Source of the DNA: Pseudomonas putida
Lineage (GTDB): Bacteria; Pseudomonadota; Gammaproteobacteria; Pseudomonadales; Pseudomonadaceae
Length of the DNA: 64,000 bases
Direction: 5' to 3'
NCBI RefSeq assembly: GCF_009883635.2
Contig: NZ_CP026115.2
Span: 4,464,001 to 4,528,000, forward strand
A program made the translations under genes and the position numbers. The notes under the pieces are model-generated. The model was not told the origin of the DNA, made no database searches, and worked only from the letters and a program-made list of their open reading frames with translations. Positions 16,525 through 25,703 of the stretch are shown here, in pieces; within the stretch, counting starts at the first letter, position 1; every line of letters starts with the position of its first letter.

Positions 16525-19403
16525 TCAATTATTTCGACCCCGCTTCTGATAAAAGCAGCGACCTCGGCACCCCCGCCCGTGACAGCGACGTGCAGGTCAG
16601 CCTGAACATCGATGGCCGCAGCATCAGCGTGCCGGCCGGCACCTCGGTGATGCGCGCCGCCGCCATGCTCGGCACCAGCATCCCCAAACTGTGCGCTACC
16701 GACAGCCTCGAAGCCTTCGGCTCGTGCCGCATGTGCATGGTGGAAATCGACGGCATGCGTGGCTATCCGGCCTCATGCACCACGCCGGTCAGCGAAGGCA
16801 TGGTGGTGCGTACGCAAACCCCGCGCCTGGCCGACCTGCGCCGTAATGTGATGGAGCTGTACATCTCCGACCACCCGCTGGACTGCCTGACTTGTTCGGC
16901 CAACGGCAACTGCGAGCTGCAGACCGTTGCCGGCCAGGTCGGCCTGCGCGAGGTGCGCTACGGCTATGACGGCGCCAACCACCTGGCGGAGAAGAAGGAC
17001 ACCTCCAACCCATACTTCGACTACGAGCCGAGCAAGTGCATCGTCTGCAGCCGCTGCGTGCGTGCCTGCGAAGACATCCAGGGCACCTTCGCCCTGACCA
17101 TCTCCGGGCGCGGTTTCGACTCGCGGGTAGCGGCAGCCGGCGGCGACAATTTCCTCGCCTCAGAATGCGTGTCGTGCGGCGCCTGCGTGCAGGCCTGCCC
17201 GACGGCGACGCTCACCGAGAAGAGCTTGGTCCAGCTTGGCCAGCCCGAGCGTGCGGTGATCACCACCTGCGCCTACTGTGGCGTTGGCTGCTCGTTCCGC
17301 GCCGAGATGAAGGGCGACCAGCTGGTGCGCATGGTCCCGGACAAGAACGGTGGCGCCAACCATGGCCATGCCTGCGTCAAGGGCCGTTTTGCCTGGGGCT
17401 ATGCCACCCACCCCGACCGCATCACCAAGCCGATGATCCGCAAGCGCCTGGAAGACCCGTGGCAGGAAGTCAGCTGGGATGAGGCGGTCACCTATGCCGC
17501 CAGTGAGTTCCGCCGAATCCAGCTCAAGTACGGGCGCGACTCCATCGGCGGCATCACCTCCAGCCGCTGCACCAACGAAGAAGCCTACCTGGTGCAGAAA
17601 CTGGTGCGCACAGCGTTCGGCAACAATAACGTCGACACCTGCGCCCGGGTTTGCCACTCGCCAACCGGCTATGGCCTGAAGCAGACCCTCGGTGAGTCCG
17701 CCGGCACCCAGAGCTTCGACTCGGTGATGCAAGCCGATGTGATCCTGGTGATCGGCGCCAACCCCACCGACGCCCACCCGGTGTTCGGTTCGCAGCTCAA
17801 GCGCCGCCTGCGCCATGGCGCGCGGCTGATCGTCATCGACCCACGGCGCATCGACCTGGTCGACTCGCCCCATGCCCGTGCCGATCTGCACCTGCAACTG
17901 CGCCCAGGTACCAACGTGGCCATGCTCAACGCCCTGGCCCACGTGATCGTCAGCGAGGGCCTGCTGGCCCAGCGTTTCATCGATGCCCGCTGCGAGACCG
18001 AGGACTTCGCCCGCTGGCGCGACTTCGTCAGCCTGCCGGAAAATGCCCCGGAAGCTCTGGGGCCCGTCTGCGGCGTGCCCGCCGAGCACATCCGCGCCGC
18101 TGCCCGGCTGTACGCCACTGGCGGCAACGCGGCGATCTACTATGGCCTGGGGGTGACCGAGCACAGCCAGGGCAGTACCGCGGTGATGGGCATCGCCAAC
18201 CTGGCCATGGCCACCGGCAACATCGGCCGCGAAGGGGTCGGGGTGAACCCGCTGCGCGGGCAGAACAACGTGCAAGGCTCCTGCGACATGGGCTCGTTCC
18301 CCCACGAACTGCCCGGCTACCGGCACATCTCCAACGAGGGCGTGCGCGCCGAGTTCGAGCAGGCCTGGGGCGTGACCCTGCAGGCTGACCCGGGCCTGCG
18401 CATCCCCAACATGTTCGAGGCGGCGCTCGATGGCAGCTTCAAGGCGCTGTACTGCCAGGGCGAGGACATCGCCCAGAGCGACCCCAACACCCAGCACGTC
18501 ACCGCCGCCCTGCGCGCCATGGAGTGCGTGGTGGTGCAGGACATCTTCCTCAACGAGACGGCCAAGTTCGCCCACGTGTTCCTGCCGGGCAGCTCGTTCC
18601 TCGAGAAGGACGGCACCTTCACCAATGCCGAGCGGCGCATCTCGCGGGTGCGCAAGGTCATGGAGCCGCTGGCCGGCAAGGCCGACTGGGAGGCTACCGT
18701 GGCCCTGGCCAATGCCCTGGGTTACCCGATGAACTACCGCCACCCGTCCGAGATCATGGACGAGATCGCCCGCCTGACGCCGAGCTTCCACCGCGTCAGC
18801 TACGCCGAAATCGACCGCCACGGCAGCCTGCAATGGCCGTGCAACGACGCCGCCCCGGATGGCACCCCGACCATGCACATCGACCAGTTCGTGCGCGGCA
18901 AGGGTCGCTTCATGCTGACCGGTTATGTGCCGACCGACGAGAAGGTCAACAGCCGCTACCCGCTGCTGCTGACCACTGGGCGCATCCTCAGCCAGTACAA
19001 CGTCGGCGCCCAGACCCGGCGTACCGGCAACACCGCCTGGCACGATGCCGACCGGCTGGAAATCCACCCCAGCGACGCCGAAAGCCGTGGTATCCGCGAG
19101 GGGGACTGGGTGGGTATCGGCAGCCGTGCGGGGCAGACCGTGCTGCGCGCCAAGGTCAGTACCCGGGTGGCGCCGGGGGTGGTGTACACCACCTTCCACT
19201 TCCCTGAGTCCGGTGCCAACGTGATCACCACCGACAACTCCGACTGGGCCACCAACTGTCCGGAATATAAGGTCACGGCGGTGGAGGTGGTGAAGGTGTT
19301 CCACCCGTCGGAATGGCAGAAGCGCTACCAGGACTTCAGTGACGAACAGCGGCGCCTGCTCAAGGAGCGCCGCACTGCGGAAAAAGCCGAGGTGCGCCGA
19401 TGA
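16521..19403 (+). CDS. fdsA: NAD-dependent formate dehydrogenase, alpha catalytic subunit (Mo-bisPGD)
   Basis: 960 residues; oxidises formate to CO2 at a molybdenum cofactor. Domain order: N-terminal [2Fe-2S] ferredoxin domain (KLCATDSLEAFGSCRMCMVEI), NuoG-like His-Cys3 [4Fe-4S] site (HPLDCLTCSANGNCELQ), two ferredoxin [4Fe-4S] motifs (CIVCSRCVRAC, CVSCGACVQACP), proximal cluster CAYCGVGC..ACVKGR, then the Mo domains. The catalytic ligand is Cys378 in TCARVCHSPTGYG, so this is a cysteine, not selenocysteine, enzyme. The start is GTG 16521, overlapping the fdsB stop by GTGA; a longer frame reaching back to 16401 lies within fdsB and is not used. Confidence 0.95.
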   Translation: MINYFDPASDKSSDLGTPARDSDVQVSLNIDGRSISVPAGTSVMRAAAMLGTSIPKLCATDSLEAFGSCRMCMVEIDGMRGYPASCTTPVSEGMVVRTQTPRLADLRRNVMELYISDHPLDCLTCSANGNCELQTVAGQVGLREVRYGYDGANHLAEKKDTSNPYFDYEPSKCIVCSRCVRACEDIQGTFALTISGRGFDSRVAAAGGDNFLASECVSCGACVQACPTATLTEKSLVQLGQPERAVITTCAYCGVGCSFRAEMKGDQLVRMVPDKNGGANHGHACVKGRFAWGYATHPDRITKPMIRKRLEDPWQEVSWDEAVTYAASEFRRIQLKYGRDSIGGITSSRCTNEEAYLVQKLVRTAFGNNNVDTCARVCHSPTGYGLKQTLGESAGTQSFDSVMQADVILVIGANPTDAHPVFGSQLKRRLRHGARLIVIDPRRIDLVDSPHARADLHLQLRPGTNVAMLNALAHVIVSEGLLAQRFIDARCETEDFARWRDFVSLPENAPEALGPVCGVPAEHIRAAARLYATGGNAAIYYGLGVTEHSQGSTAVMGIANLAMATGNIGREGVGVNPLRGQNNVQGSCDMGSFPHELPGYRHISNEGVRAEFEQAWGVTLQADPGLRIPNMFEAALDGSFKALYCQGEDIAQSDPNTQHVTAALRAMECVVVQDIFLNETAKFAHVFLPGSSFLEKDGTFTNAERRISRVRKVMEPLAGKADWEATVALANALGYPMNYRHPSEIMDEIARLTPSFHRVSYAEIDRHGSLQWPCNDAAPDGTPTMHIDQFVRGKGRFMLTGYVPTDEKVNSRYPLLLTTGRILSQYNVGAQTRRTGNTAWHDADRLEIHPSDAESRGIREGDWVGIGSRAGQTVLRAKVSTRVAPGVVYTTFHFPESGANVITTDNSDWATNCPEYKVTAVEVVKVFHPSEWQKRYQDFSDEQRRLLKERRTAEKAEVRR

Positions 19404-19603
19404 GCAGCGACAACCTGGTCAAGATGGCCAACCAGATCGCCCACTACTTCGACAGCGAGCCAAACCGGGCGCTGGCAGTGCAGGGGGTGAGGCAGCATCT
19501 GAACAGCTTCTGGACACCGGCCATGCGCCGGCAGCTGGGGGAGTGGATTGCCGACCATGGTCAGGAAGGGCTGGATGCCAAGGTAGTGGAGGCCCTGGCC
19601 TAG
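19400..19603 (+). CDS. fdsD: Formate dehydrogenase delta subunit
   Basis: 67 residues, typical of the small FdsD accessory subunit (NLVKMANQIAHYFDSEP, HLNSFWTPAMRRQL). It overlaps the fdsA stop by ATGA. In Cupriavidus and Rhodobacter an fdhD-like gene (fdsC) lies between fdsA and fdsD; here it is absent, so the sulfurase/chaperone must be encoded elsewhere. Confidence 0.9.
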   Translation: MSSDNLVKMANQIAHYFDSEPNRALAVQGVRQHLNSFWTPAMRRQLGEWIADHGQEGLDAKVVEALA

Positions 19604-19610
19604 CGCTCTC

Positions 19611-19636
19611 CTGTCCCGGCCTCTTCGCGGGGCAGG
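19611..19636. repeat. Partial REP-like hairpin
   Basis: CGGCCTCTTCGCGGGGCAGG resembles the left half of a Pseudomonas REP. CCTGTCCC / GGGGCAGG forms a stem around it. It sits just after the fds operon and may end its transcript. Confidence 0.45.
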
Positions 19637-19710
19637 AAAAATGAAATGTCCGTCATTTATGCAAGACGAACCTCACCGCGATGCTACGCTCGCGGAAACA
19701 CTTGTGACGG

Positions 19711-21525
19711 ATGTTTCCTATGGACATGAACTGGCACCAGGCCCTGCAAGAGAGCCTGAGCTGGCTTGCAATCGCCTCGTTCATCACCCTCATCGGCTTC
19801 ACTGCCGCTGCCACCCTGGCCGTGCGCTACACGCGCTGGGGCCGGCAGTTCTGGCAGGTGGCCGGGCCGTATTTCACCTGGCGCCGCAGTTGGCGGCCGT
19901 TGCTGATGTTCGGGCTGCTGCTGGTGCTGACGTTGTTCTCGGTGCGTATGAACGTGCTGTTCTCGTTCTGGTACAACGGCTTCTACAGTGCCCTGCAGGC
20001 CCTTGATCAGACGACCTTCTGGTACCTGCTCGGGGTGTTCGCGGTGCTGGCCACCATCCATGTGCTGCGCGCGCTGCTTACCTTCTATGTTACCCAGGCC
20101 TTCAGCATCCGCTGGCGGGTGTGGCTGACCGAGCGTTTGACCGGCGACTGGATGAAAGGCGATGCCTACTACCGCGGCCGCTTCCTCGCCGAACCGGTAG
20201 ACAACCCCGACCAGCGTATCGAACTGGACGTCAACGCGTTCGTCACCAATTCGGTGTCGCTGGCCCTGGGCGCGGTCAGCGCGCTGGTCTCGCTGGTGGC
20301 CTTTACCGGTATCCTCTGGGGCCTGTCGGCGCCGCTGACGCTTGCGGGATATGAGATTCCCCGGGCAATGGTGTTTGCGGTCTACATCTATGTGCTGATC
20401 GCCACCTGGATCGCCTTCCGCCTCGGCCAGCCGTTGATCCGCCTGAACTTCCTAAACGAAAAACTCACGGCGAACTTCCGTTATGCACTGATGCGCCTGC
20501 GCGAGAACGCCGAGAACATTGCCTTCTACCAAGGTGCGCCGGTCGAACGGGCAACCTTGCTCGGGCGCTTCGGTGCGCTGATCGTCAACGTCTGGGCACT
20601 GGTGTTCCGAAACCTGAAATTCAGCGGCTTCAATCTCGGTGTCAGCCAGGTGGCCGTGGTGTTCCCTTTCATCCTGCAGGCACCGCGCTTCTTCAGCGGG
20701 GCGATCAAGCTGGGTGATGTGATGCAGACCGCCCAGGCGTTCGGCCAGGTGCAGGATTCACTGTCGTTCTTCCGAGAGTCCTACGACACCTTCGCCCAGT
20801 ACCGCGCCACCCTCGACCGTCTGACCGGTTTCCTCGATGCCAACGACCAGGCCAGCGCGCTGCCACGGGTGCTGGCCAAAGACCAGCCGCGGGCGCTGGA
20901 CATCATCGGCCTGCAGGTACTGCGCCCGGACGGCCATGCGCTGATCGCCGACCTCGACCTGCGCCTGCACGGTGGCCAGGCGCTGCTGATCAAAGGGCCG
21001 TCGGGCAGTGGCAAGACCACCTTGCTGCGCGCCCTGGCGGGGTTGTGGCCTTATGCCGAGGGCGAGGTTCGGCGGCCGTTGGGCACCCAGGCGTTGTTCC
21101 TGTCACAACGGCCTTACCTGCCGCTGGGCGACCTGCGCACCGCCATTGCCTACCCGGCCGACAGCCAGCCGGAGGATGAAGCACGCATGCAGCAGGCCCT
21201 GCGCGAGGTCAACCTGGCGCACCTGGCCGAGCGGTTGGCGGTGAACTGCGACTGGTCGAACATCCTGTCGGTCGGCGAGCAGCAGCGCCTGGCATTCGCC
21301 CGGGTGTTGTTCAACCGTCCGCAGGTGGTGTTCCTCGACGAGTCCACCTCGGCGATGGATGAAGGGCTTGAGCATGCAATGTATGCGTTGTTGCGCAAAG
21401 AGATGCCCGAGACCTTGCTGGTGAGCGTGGGGCATCGCAGTACTCTGGCCGATTTCCATACCCATCGGCTGGAAGTGGACGGGCAGGGGGGCTGGGCGCT
21501 GCGGCAGCAGGAGGTTCTGGCTTAA
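19711..21525 (+). CDS. ABC transporter, fused permease-ATPase (SbmA/YddA family)
   Basis: 604 residues. The N-terminal ~330 residues have about six membrane helices with the SbmA/BacA-like blocks WYNGFYSALQALDQ, RWRVWLTERLTGDWM and ENAENIAFYQGA. The ATPase follows with Walker A GPSGSGKTTLLRALAGLWP (about 430-448), signature LSVGEQQRLAFARVL and Walker B VVFLDESTSAMDE. The family includes peptide and vitamin B12 importers and uncharacterised exporters, so direction and substrate are unclear. The ATG at 19711 is used; ATG 19720 is equally possible. It is not coupled to fds. Confidence 0.85.
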   Translation: MFPMDMNWHQALQESLSWLAIASFITLIGFTAAATLAVRYTRWGRQFWQVAGPYFTWRRSWRPLLMFGLLLVLTLFSVRMNVLFSFWYNGFYSALQALDQTTFWYLLGVFAVLATIHVLRALLTFYVTQAFSIRWRVWLTERLTGDWMKGDAYYRGRFLAEPVDNPDQRIELDVNAFVTNSVSLALGAVSALVSLVAFTGILWGLSAPLTLAGYEIPRAMVFAVYIYVLIATWIAFRLGQPLIRLNFLNEKLTANFRYALMRLRENAENIAFYQGAPVERATLLGRFGALIVNVWALVFRNLKFSGFNLGVSQVAVVFPFILQAPRFFSGAIKLGDVMQTAQAFGQVQDSLSFFRESYDTFAQYRATLDRLTGFLDANDQASALPRVLAKDQPRALDIIGLQVLRPDGHALIADLDLRLHGGQALLIKGPSGSGKTTLLRALAGLWPYAEGEVRRPLGTQALFLSQRPYLPLGDLRTAIAYPADSQPEDEARMQQALREVNLAHLAERLAVNCDWSNILSVGEQQRLAFARVLFNRPQVVFLDESTSAMDEGLEHAMYALLRKEMPETLLVSVGHRSTLADFHTHRLEVDGQGGWALRQQEVLA

Positions 21526-21542
21526 CCAGTGGCGGCAGAAAT

Positions 21543-22247
21543 TCAGGGCTGATGTTCGGCATCCAGCATCACGATCAGTTCAGCCCCTTCATTCCTCACA
21601 TTCCCCACGTCCTTGCCCACCGCAAACCACTCGAACGCCTCCACCGGCAAGCACTGCTCCCGCGCCAGGCGTTCGGCCTTCTCGGCAGGTACCTCAGGGT
21701 CGATCCATGCCCGCGCATGCTCCGGGCCCAGCACCAAGGGCCGGCGATCATGGATATCGACCATCCCCGCATCGCTGGCAGCGGTGATGATGACGAAGCC
21801 ATCCCCCTCGTTCGGCTCCATCCCCGCATGCACCTCGGCCAGTGCCGCCATGAACATCGGCGCCCGGCTTTTCAAACGAATGAACCAGGGCTGCTTGCGC
21901 TTGGGATCCTGTGGGTCGGCCACCCACTCATACCAGCCATCGGCCATCACCAAGGCTCGCCCTTGCGGCCAAAGGGCCTTGAAGAACTTGCCGGTGGTCA
22001 CCGTCTCGACCCGCGCGTTGATCGGTGCCGGCCGTTTACCCGTGGCCCAGAACGGCGCCCACCCCCAATGGCAAGGGTCGATGCGCAGGCCATCGGTGGC
22101 GTGATGCAGGATCAGCACGCGGCTGCCGGGGGCGACGTTGTAGCGGCCGATCGGCACGTTGTCGTAGCCGCTGATCACGTCCTGCTCGGCGTCCAGTTCA
22201 CGCAGGTAGTCGGCCAGGCCCTGGTACTGGGCGAAGCGTCCGCACAT
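21543..22247 (-). CDS. SOS response-associated peptidase (YedK/HMCES)
   Basis: 234 residues starting MCGRFAQY. Cys2, exposed after removal of Met, is the residue that forms a thiazolidine crosslink with abasic sites in single-stranded DNA. Other family residues are RYNVAPGS (Asn), the PINARVET block, WYEW and the catalytic His in VDIHDRRP. It protects abasic sites during replication. The start is set by the need for Cys2; five codons upstream of it are ignored. It is divergent from umuD across a LexA box, so SOS control of both is likely. Confidence 0.94.
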   Translation of the reverse strand: MCGRFAQYQGLADYLRELDAEQDVISGYDNVPIGRYNVAPGSRVLILHHATDGLRIDPCHWGWAPFWATGKRPAPINARVETVTTGKFFKALWPQGRALVMADGWYEWVADPQDPKRKQPWFIRLKSRAPMFMAALAEVHAGMEPNEGDGFVIITAASDAGMVDIHDRRPLVLGPEHARAWIDPEVPAEKAERLAREQCLPVEAFEWFAVGKDVGNVRNEGAELIVMLDAEHQP

Positions 22248-22313
22248 GGTATGTACCCCCACTTGTCGAAATATCCTACGGCGAAATTGACCGGATACTC
22301 GCTACGGCGTTTA

Positions 22314-22329
22314 CTGTATATCTATACAG
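22314..22329 (+). promoter_or_regulatory. LexA (SOS) box before umuD
   Basis: CTGTATATCTATACAG fits CTG-N10-CAG with an almost palindromic AT centre. It is 20 bp before umuD ATG (22350) and 66 bp from the divergent YedK start. Confidence 0.88.
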
Positions 22330-22349
22330 TTTAATATCAAGGCCGTCGC

Positions 22350-22778
22350 ATGACTTCCATCCTGGGTCCCATCACGGGCGGCAGTGCTGCCGTGCCGCGC
22401 TACCTGTTCCGTGTTCCGGCGGGCTTTCCGTCGCCAGCCGCCGACCACATGGAGCAGCCCATCTCGCTGGACGAGCTGCTCAACCTGCGCGCACCGCACA
22501 TCTATCTGGTCAGGATAGACGGCGACAGCATGCAAGGGGCTGGTATCTTCGATGGCGACCTGGTGCTGGTCGACCGTTCTATCGAGGCGCGCCATGGCCA
22601 TATCGTGATTGCCGCGGTCAACGGCGAGCCCTTGTGCAAGCGGCTGCAGCGCGTCGCCGGGCAGGTGTCGCTGCGCTCCGAGAACCCACGCTATGCGCCA
22701 CGTTACATCATGGAGGGTGACGACTTCATGATCTGGGGCGTGGTGACCTTCAGTGTGCGCAGCCATGATCCGAGATGA
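22350..22778 (+). CDS. umuD: UmuD-type SOS mutagenesis protein (LexA-like autoprotease)
   Basis: 142 residues. RecA-assisted self-cleavage is predicted at Ala24-Gly25 in VPAGFPSPAAD, aligning with the E. coli Cys24-Gly25 site. The catalytic dyad is Ser60 (RIDGDSMQGAGI) and Lys97 (NGEPLCKRL), the same numbers as E. coli. UmuD'2 with UmuC makes DNA polymerase V. AAGG lies 7 nt before the ATG. Unusually the partner umuC is not next to it but 4.3 kb away. Confidence 0.95.
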   Translation: MTSILGPITGGSAAVPRYLFRVPAGFPSPAADHMEQPISLDELLNLRAPHIYLVRIDGDSMQGAGIFDGDLVLVDRSIEARHGHIVIAAVNGEPLCKRLQRVAGQVSLRSENPRYAPRYIMEGDDFMIWGVVTFSVRSHDPR

Positions 22779-22857
22779 TCGAGTTACACCATGCATCAGA
22801 AGCCAGTTAAAAAAATAACCTACGCTTAGGAGACCTTCAGACGGGTGGATATCTGCA

Positions 22858-25653
22858 GTGCGCATGAGTACAACGTTGTTCCGAGAAACACCGTCAGTCA
22901 CGGTTATAGATAACCGCGGGCTTTCGGTACGTGAAATTGCGTACCAACGTCATCCAGATTCACTGGACAGTACTGACGTTCGTATTACCCGTCATTCATT
23001 CAGCCCCAACGGGTTCTTGATGGATAGTGCTGACCCTCGCCTGCACAGCGCAGCGCAGGTGAACTTCAAGTACTTCACGACTCACATCGGTACTGTACTG
23101 CGTACTATAAGCACCGACGCCGGTACCACCATGGCCGTGAACAACACCGCGGAACGGCCACTGGTGGTGCTCAGCAACCTCCTCATCGCTGGTGACAACG
23201 CCGAGGATGCGAGCCAGGCCGTTATCCGTCGTTTCCTATACGAAGCGGCCCCCTTGTCTGGCCGTCTGCTGGCCGTCACGCAGGGTGAGGCAGGCGTAAT
23301 GTCGGTTGTTGCAGAGCGCTTCCTGTATGCAGGAGGGACTCAGGCGGAGCAGTCCCGCAACATCGCGGGGCAGTGTGTCAAGCATTACGACACGGCAGGT
23401 TTGGTGCAGACGGGTAGTGTTGCCCTGAGCGGTGGGCCAGCATCCATTACACGCCGTCTGCTGAAGGAGGCGAACAACTCGGACACGGTTGTTGACTGGC
23501 AAGGCGCCAGCGAAGAAGCATGGCAGGCGGCACTGAATGACGCAGCATACACGACTCTGACTGCTGTGGACGCGACTAGCGCTGTGCTGAACACCACCGA
23601 TGCGGCGGGTAATCAGCAACAGTTGACATACGACCTGGCTGGGAGTCTATCGGGCACATGGCTGACGCTCAAAGGGGGGATGCAGCAAGCCATCGTCAGA
23701 TCCATTGAGTACTCTGCTGCCAGTCAGAAGCTGAGCGAGGAACTCGGCAACGGTGTGGTGAAAACATACACGTATGAAATGAAGGTGCAGCGGCTGGCCA
23801 AAATCAAGGCTGAGCGACCGGTCGGGCATGTGTCGGGTGCGAGAGTGCTACAGGATCTGCGCTACGCGTTCGATCCTGTAGGTAACGTACTCAGCGTGCG
23901 CAACCATGCCGAGGCCATCCACTTTTGGCGCAACCAAAAAGTGGTGCCAGAGAGCAAGAACACCTATGACAGCCTTTACCAACTGATCCATGCCAGCGGG
24001 CGCGAAAAGGCAGGTAGCAGGAGACCGGGCAGTCATGCGCCATCTGCCACCTTGTCTTGTTCTGCCGGCCCTTGCGCGTATACAAACTATGCCCGCGAAT
24101 ATACCTATGATCGCGGCGGCAACCTTACACAGATACGGCACAGCGCAGTTGCCACGACCAATAGTTATTCGATAGACATTACGATAAGCGACCGTAGTAA
24201 CCGTGGAGTACTAAGCACCCTTGCAGAGAAACCGGCGGACGTTGAGCCCTTGTTCACGGTAGGGGGGCAGCAATTGCGGTTGCAGCCGGGGCAGAATCTG
24301 ACTTGGACTGCTCGTAACGAGTTGTTAAGGGTGTCGCCGGTGGTTCGTGGCGGAGAGGTAGATGATTCAGAAAGCTACCGTTACGCAGCCTCCAGTCAGC
24401 GCGTACTAAAAGTCACTACACAAAAAAACCACACCAGTGTGCTAGTGCAGCGGGTTGTCTATCTGCCGGGACTGGAGCTGCGTACCGCTCTGTCCGACGG
24501 AGCGGAAACGCAGAGGCTGCATGTTATTGCTGTAGGTGGGGGGCGGCATACTCAAGTGCGGGTGCTGCAGTCGCAGTCCGCAGAACCGGACGGCATTGTA
24601 AATGGGCAGGTTCGTTATAGCTGTAACGATATCATCGGCAGTTGCGGGCTTGAAGTGGACGGTGATGGCAAGATTTTCAGTATGGAGGTATACTATCCAT
24701 ACGGTGGCACAGCCGTCTGGGCTGCGCGCAGTACGGTGGAATCCGACTATAAAACCATCCGTTACTCAGGGAAAGAGCGGGATGCTACTGGGCTGTATTA
24801 TTATGGCTGGCGCTATTACCAGTCATGGGCCGGGCGGTGGCTTTCTGCTGATCCGGCGAGCACTGTGGATGGGTTGAATCTATTTAGGATGTGTAGAAAC
24901 AATCCCGCGTCATATTGGGATGAACAGGGCCTGTCGCCTCAGGCGGGCAACGAAGAGGACGAGAAGACACTGACTGATTTTTTTAGTGAGGATGAGGTCA
25001 AAGAGCATATTTTAGTGGCCGATGAGCTTAAGGCTAATGATGGTTATTGGGTGTTCCGGGGGTTGAGGTTTAGGGTGCCCTTTGTGAGAAGAGATAAGTC
25101 TTTTTATTCGGTTAATAAAATTCAGAGCGCGGACTACCCTGTGAAGGGTCATGTCTTATATCGAGCTCACTTTGGGGCGGCTGAAGATATTGCCAGGGAT
25201 GGTGTTCGAAGAAATGTAGGGGTTGGCGGCGAAGAAAGCTTTGATGACTATCTGGTGGCACTGTTCGAACACACGGCAGGTAGTGGGAGTGACGGGCGTG
25301 TGCTGTCGCTCAGCTCGAAGAAAAGTGTATCAAAGAAGTTTATGTCTGACAGTAAGGTATTGGTCTCGATAAGAGCGGATTTATATTCTGAGCCTGTGGA
25401 TAATTTGTTTATTTCGACGCCGCAGTTGATTTTGCAGCACGGTGCGAGATTATTTTATAGAGGCAAGATAGATTATAGTACCTTGTTGGGTGCCATTAAG
25501 CAGCTGAATAGTAAGGAGCATGAGTTTTTCTATGTTGGGAAGGGCGGCGATGGGCGTTATGGGGAAATTGCGCCCGATAAGATAACGGTGCACAGCCGCT
25601 CATCACAAGCTACCTTGAGAAGTAAACATAAAAATCATCATGCTTCACACTAG
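22858..25653 (+). CDS. tccC: TccC-like insecticidal toxin complex protein, Rhs core with predicted ADP-ribosyltransferase C-terminus
   Basis: 931 residues. The N-terminus (RETPSVTVIDNRGLSVREI, then YQRHPDSLDSTDVRITRHSF) is characteristic of TccC/TC-complex C proteins. Rhs/YD repeats follow, ending in the self-cleaving core boundary RDATGLYYYGWRYYQSW..GRWLSADP..NLFRMCRNNPASYWDEQG (about residues 641-692), after which the toxin starts. The C-terminal ~235 residues carry an ART-like pattern: Arg769 in HVLYRAHF followed by EDIARDGV, SLSS at 817-820, and ExE (EHE) at 887-889, resembling cholera-toxin-type enzymes. This part is visibly AT-richer than its surroundings, as expected for a swapped toxin module. 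No TcA or TcB gene and no immunity gene is adjacent. GTG 22858 has GGTGG 9 nt upstream; ATG 22864 (MSTTLF) is an equal candidate. Confidence 0.87.
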   Translation: MRMSTTLFRETPSVTVIDNRGLSVREIAYQRHPDSLDSTDVRITRHSFSPNGFLMDSADPRLHSAAQVNFKYFTTHIGTVLRTISTDAGTTMAVNNTAERPLVVLSNLLIAGDNAEDASQAVIRRFLYEAAPLSGRLLAVTQGEAGVMSVVAERFLYAGGTQAEQSRNIAGQCVKHYDTAGLVQTGSVALSGGPASITRRLLKEANNSDTVVDWQGASEEAWQAALNDAAYTTLTAVDATSAVLNTTDAAGNQQQLTYDLAGSLSGTWLTLKGGMQQAIVRSIEYSAASQKLSEELGNGVVKTYTYEMKVQRLAKIKAERPVGHVSGARVLQDLRYAFDPVGNVLSVRNHAEAIHFWRNQKVVPESKNTYDSLYQLIHASGREKAGSRRPGSHAPSATLSCSAGPCAYTNYAREYTYDRGGNLTQIRHSAVATTNSYSIDITISDRSNRGVLSTLAEKPADVEPLFTVGGQQLRLQPGQNLTWTARNELLRVSPVVRGGEVDDSESYRYAASSQRVLKVTTQKNHTSVLVQRVVYLPGLELRTALSDGAETQRLHVIAVGGGRHTQVRVLQSQSAEPDGIVNGQVRYSCNDIIGSCGLEVDGDGKIFSMEVYYPYGGTAVWAARSTVESDYKTIRYSGKERDATGLYYYGWRYYQSWAGRWLSADPASTVDGLNLFRMCRNNPASYWDEQGLSPQAGNEEDEKTLTDFFSEDEVKEHILVADELKANDGYWVFRGLRFRVPFVRRDKSFYSVNKIQSADYPVKGHVLYRAHFGAAEDIARDGVRRNVGVGGEESFDDYLVALFEHTAGSGSDGRVLSLSSKKSVSKKFMSDSKVLVSIRADLYSEPVDNLFISTPQLILQHGARLFYRGKIDYSTLLGAIKQLNSKEHEFFYVGKGGDGRYGEIAPDKITVHSRSSQATLRSKHKNHHASH

Positions 25654-25703
25654 AAGCGGTGTTTTACATTTCATGGGTATTGAAAGTGTGCACGGCATGA
25701 TTT

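Noticed and set aside
17160..19304. 714-codon open frame opposite fdsA
   Set aside because: Composition is low-complexity and Gly/His/Val-rich with no family motif; fdsA on the other strand has all expected cofactor motifs.
22858..25653. Immunity gene for the TccC toxin
   Set aside because: The 50 bp after the gene contain no ORF; TC-complex toxins are aimed at eukaryotic cells and often lack one.
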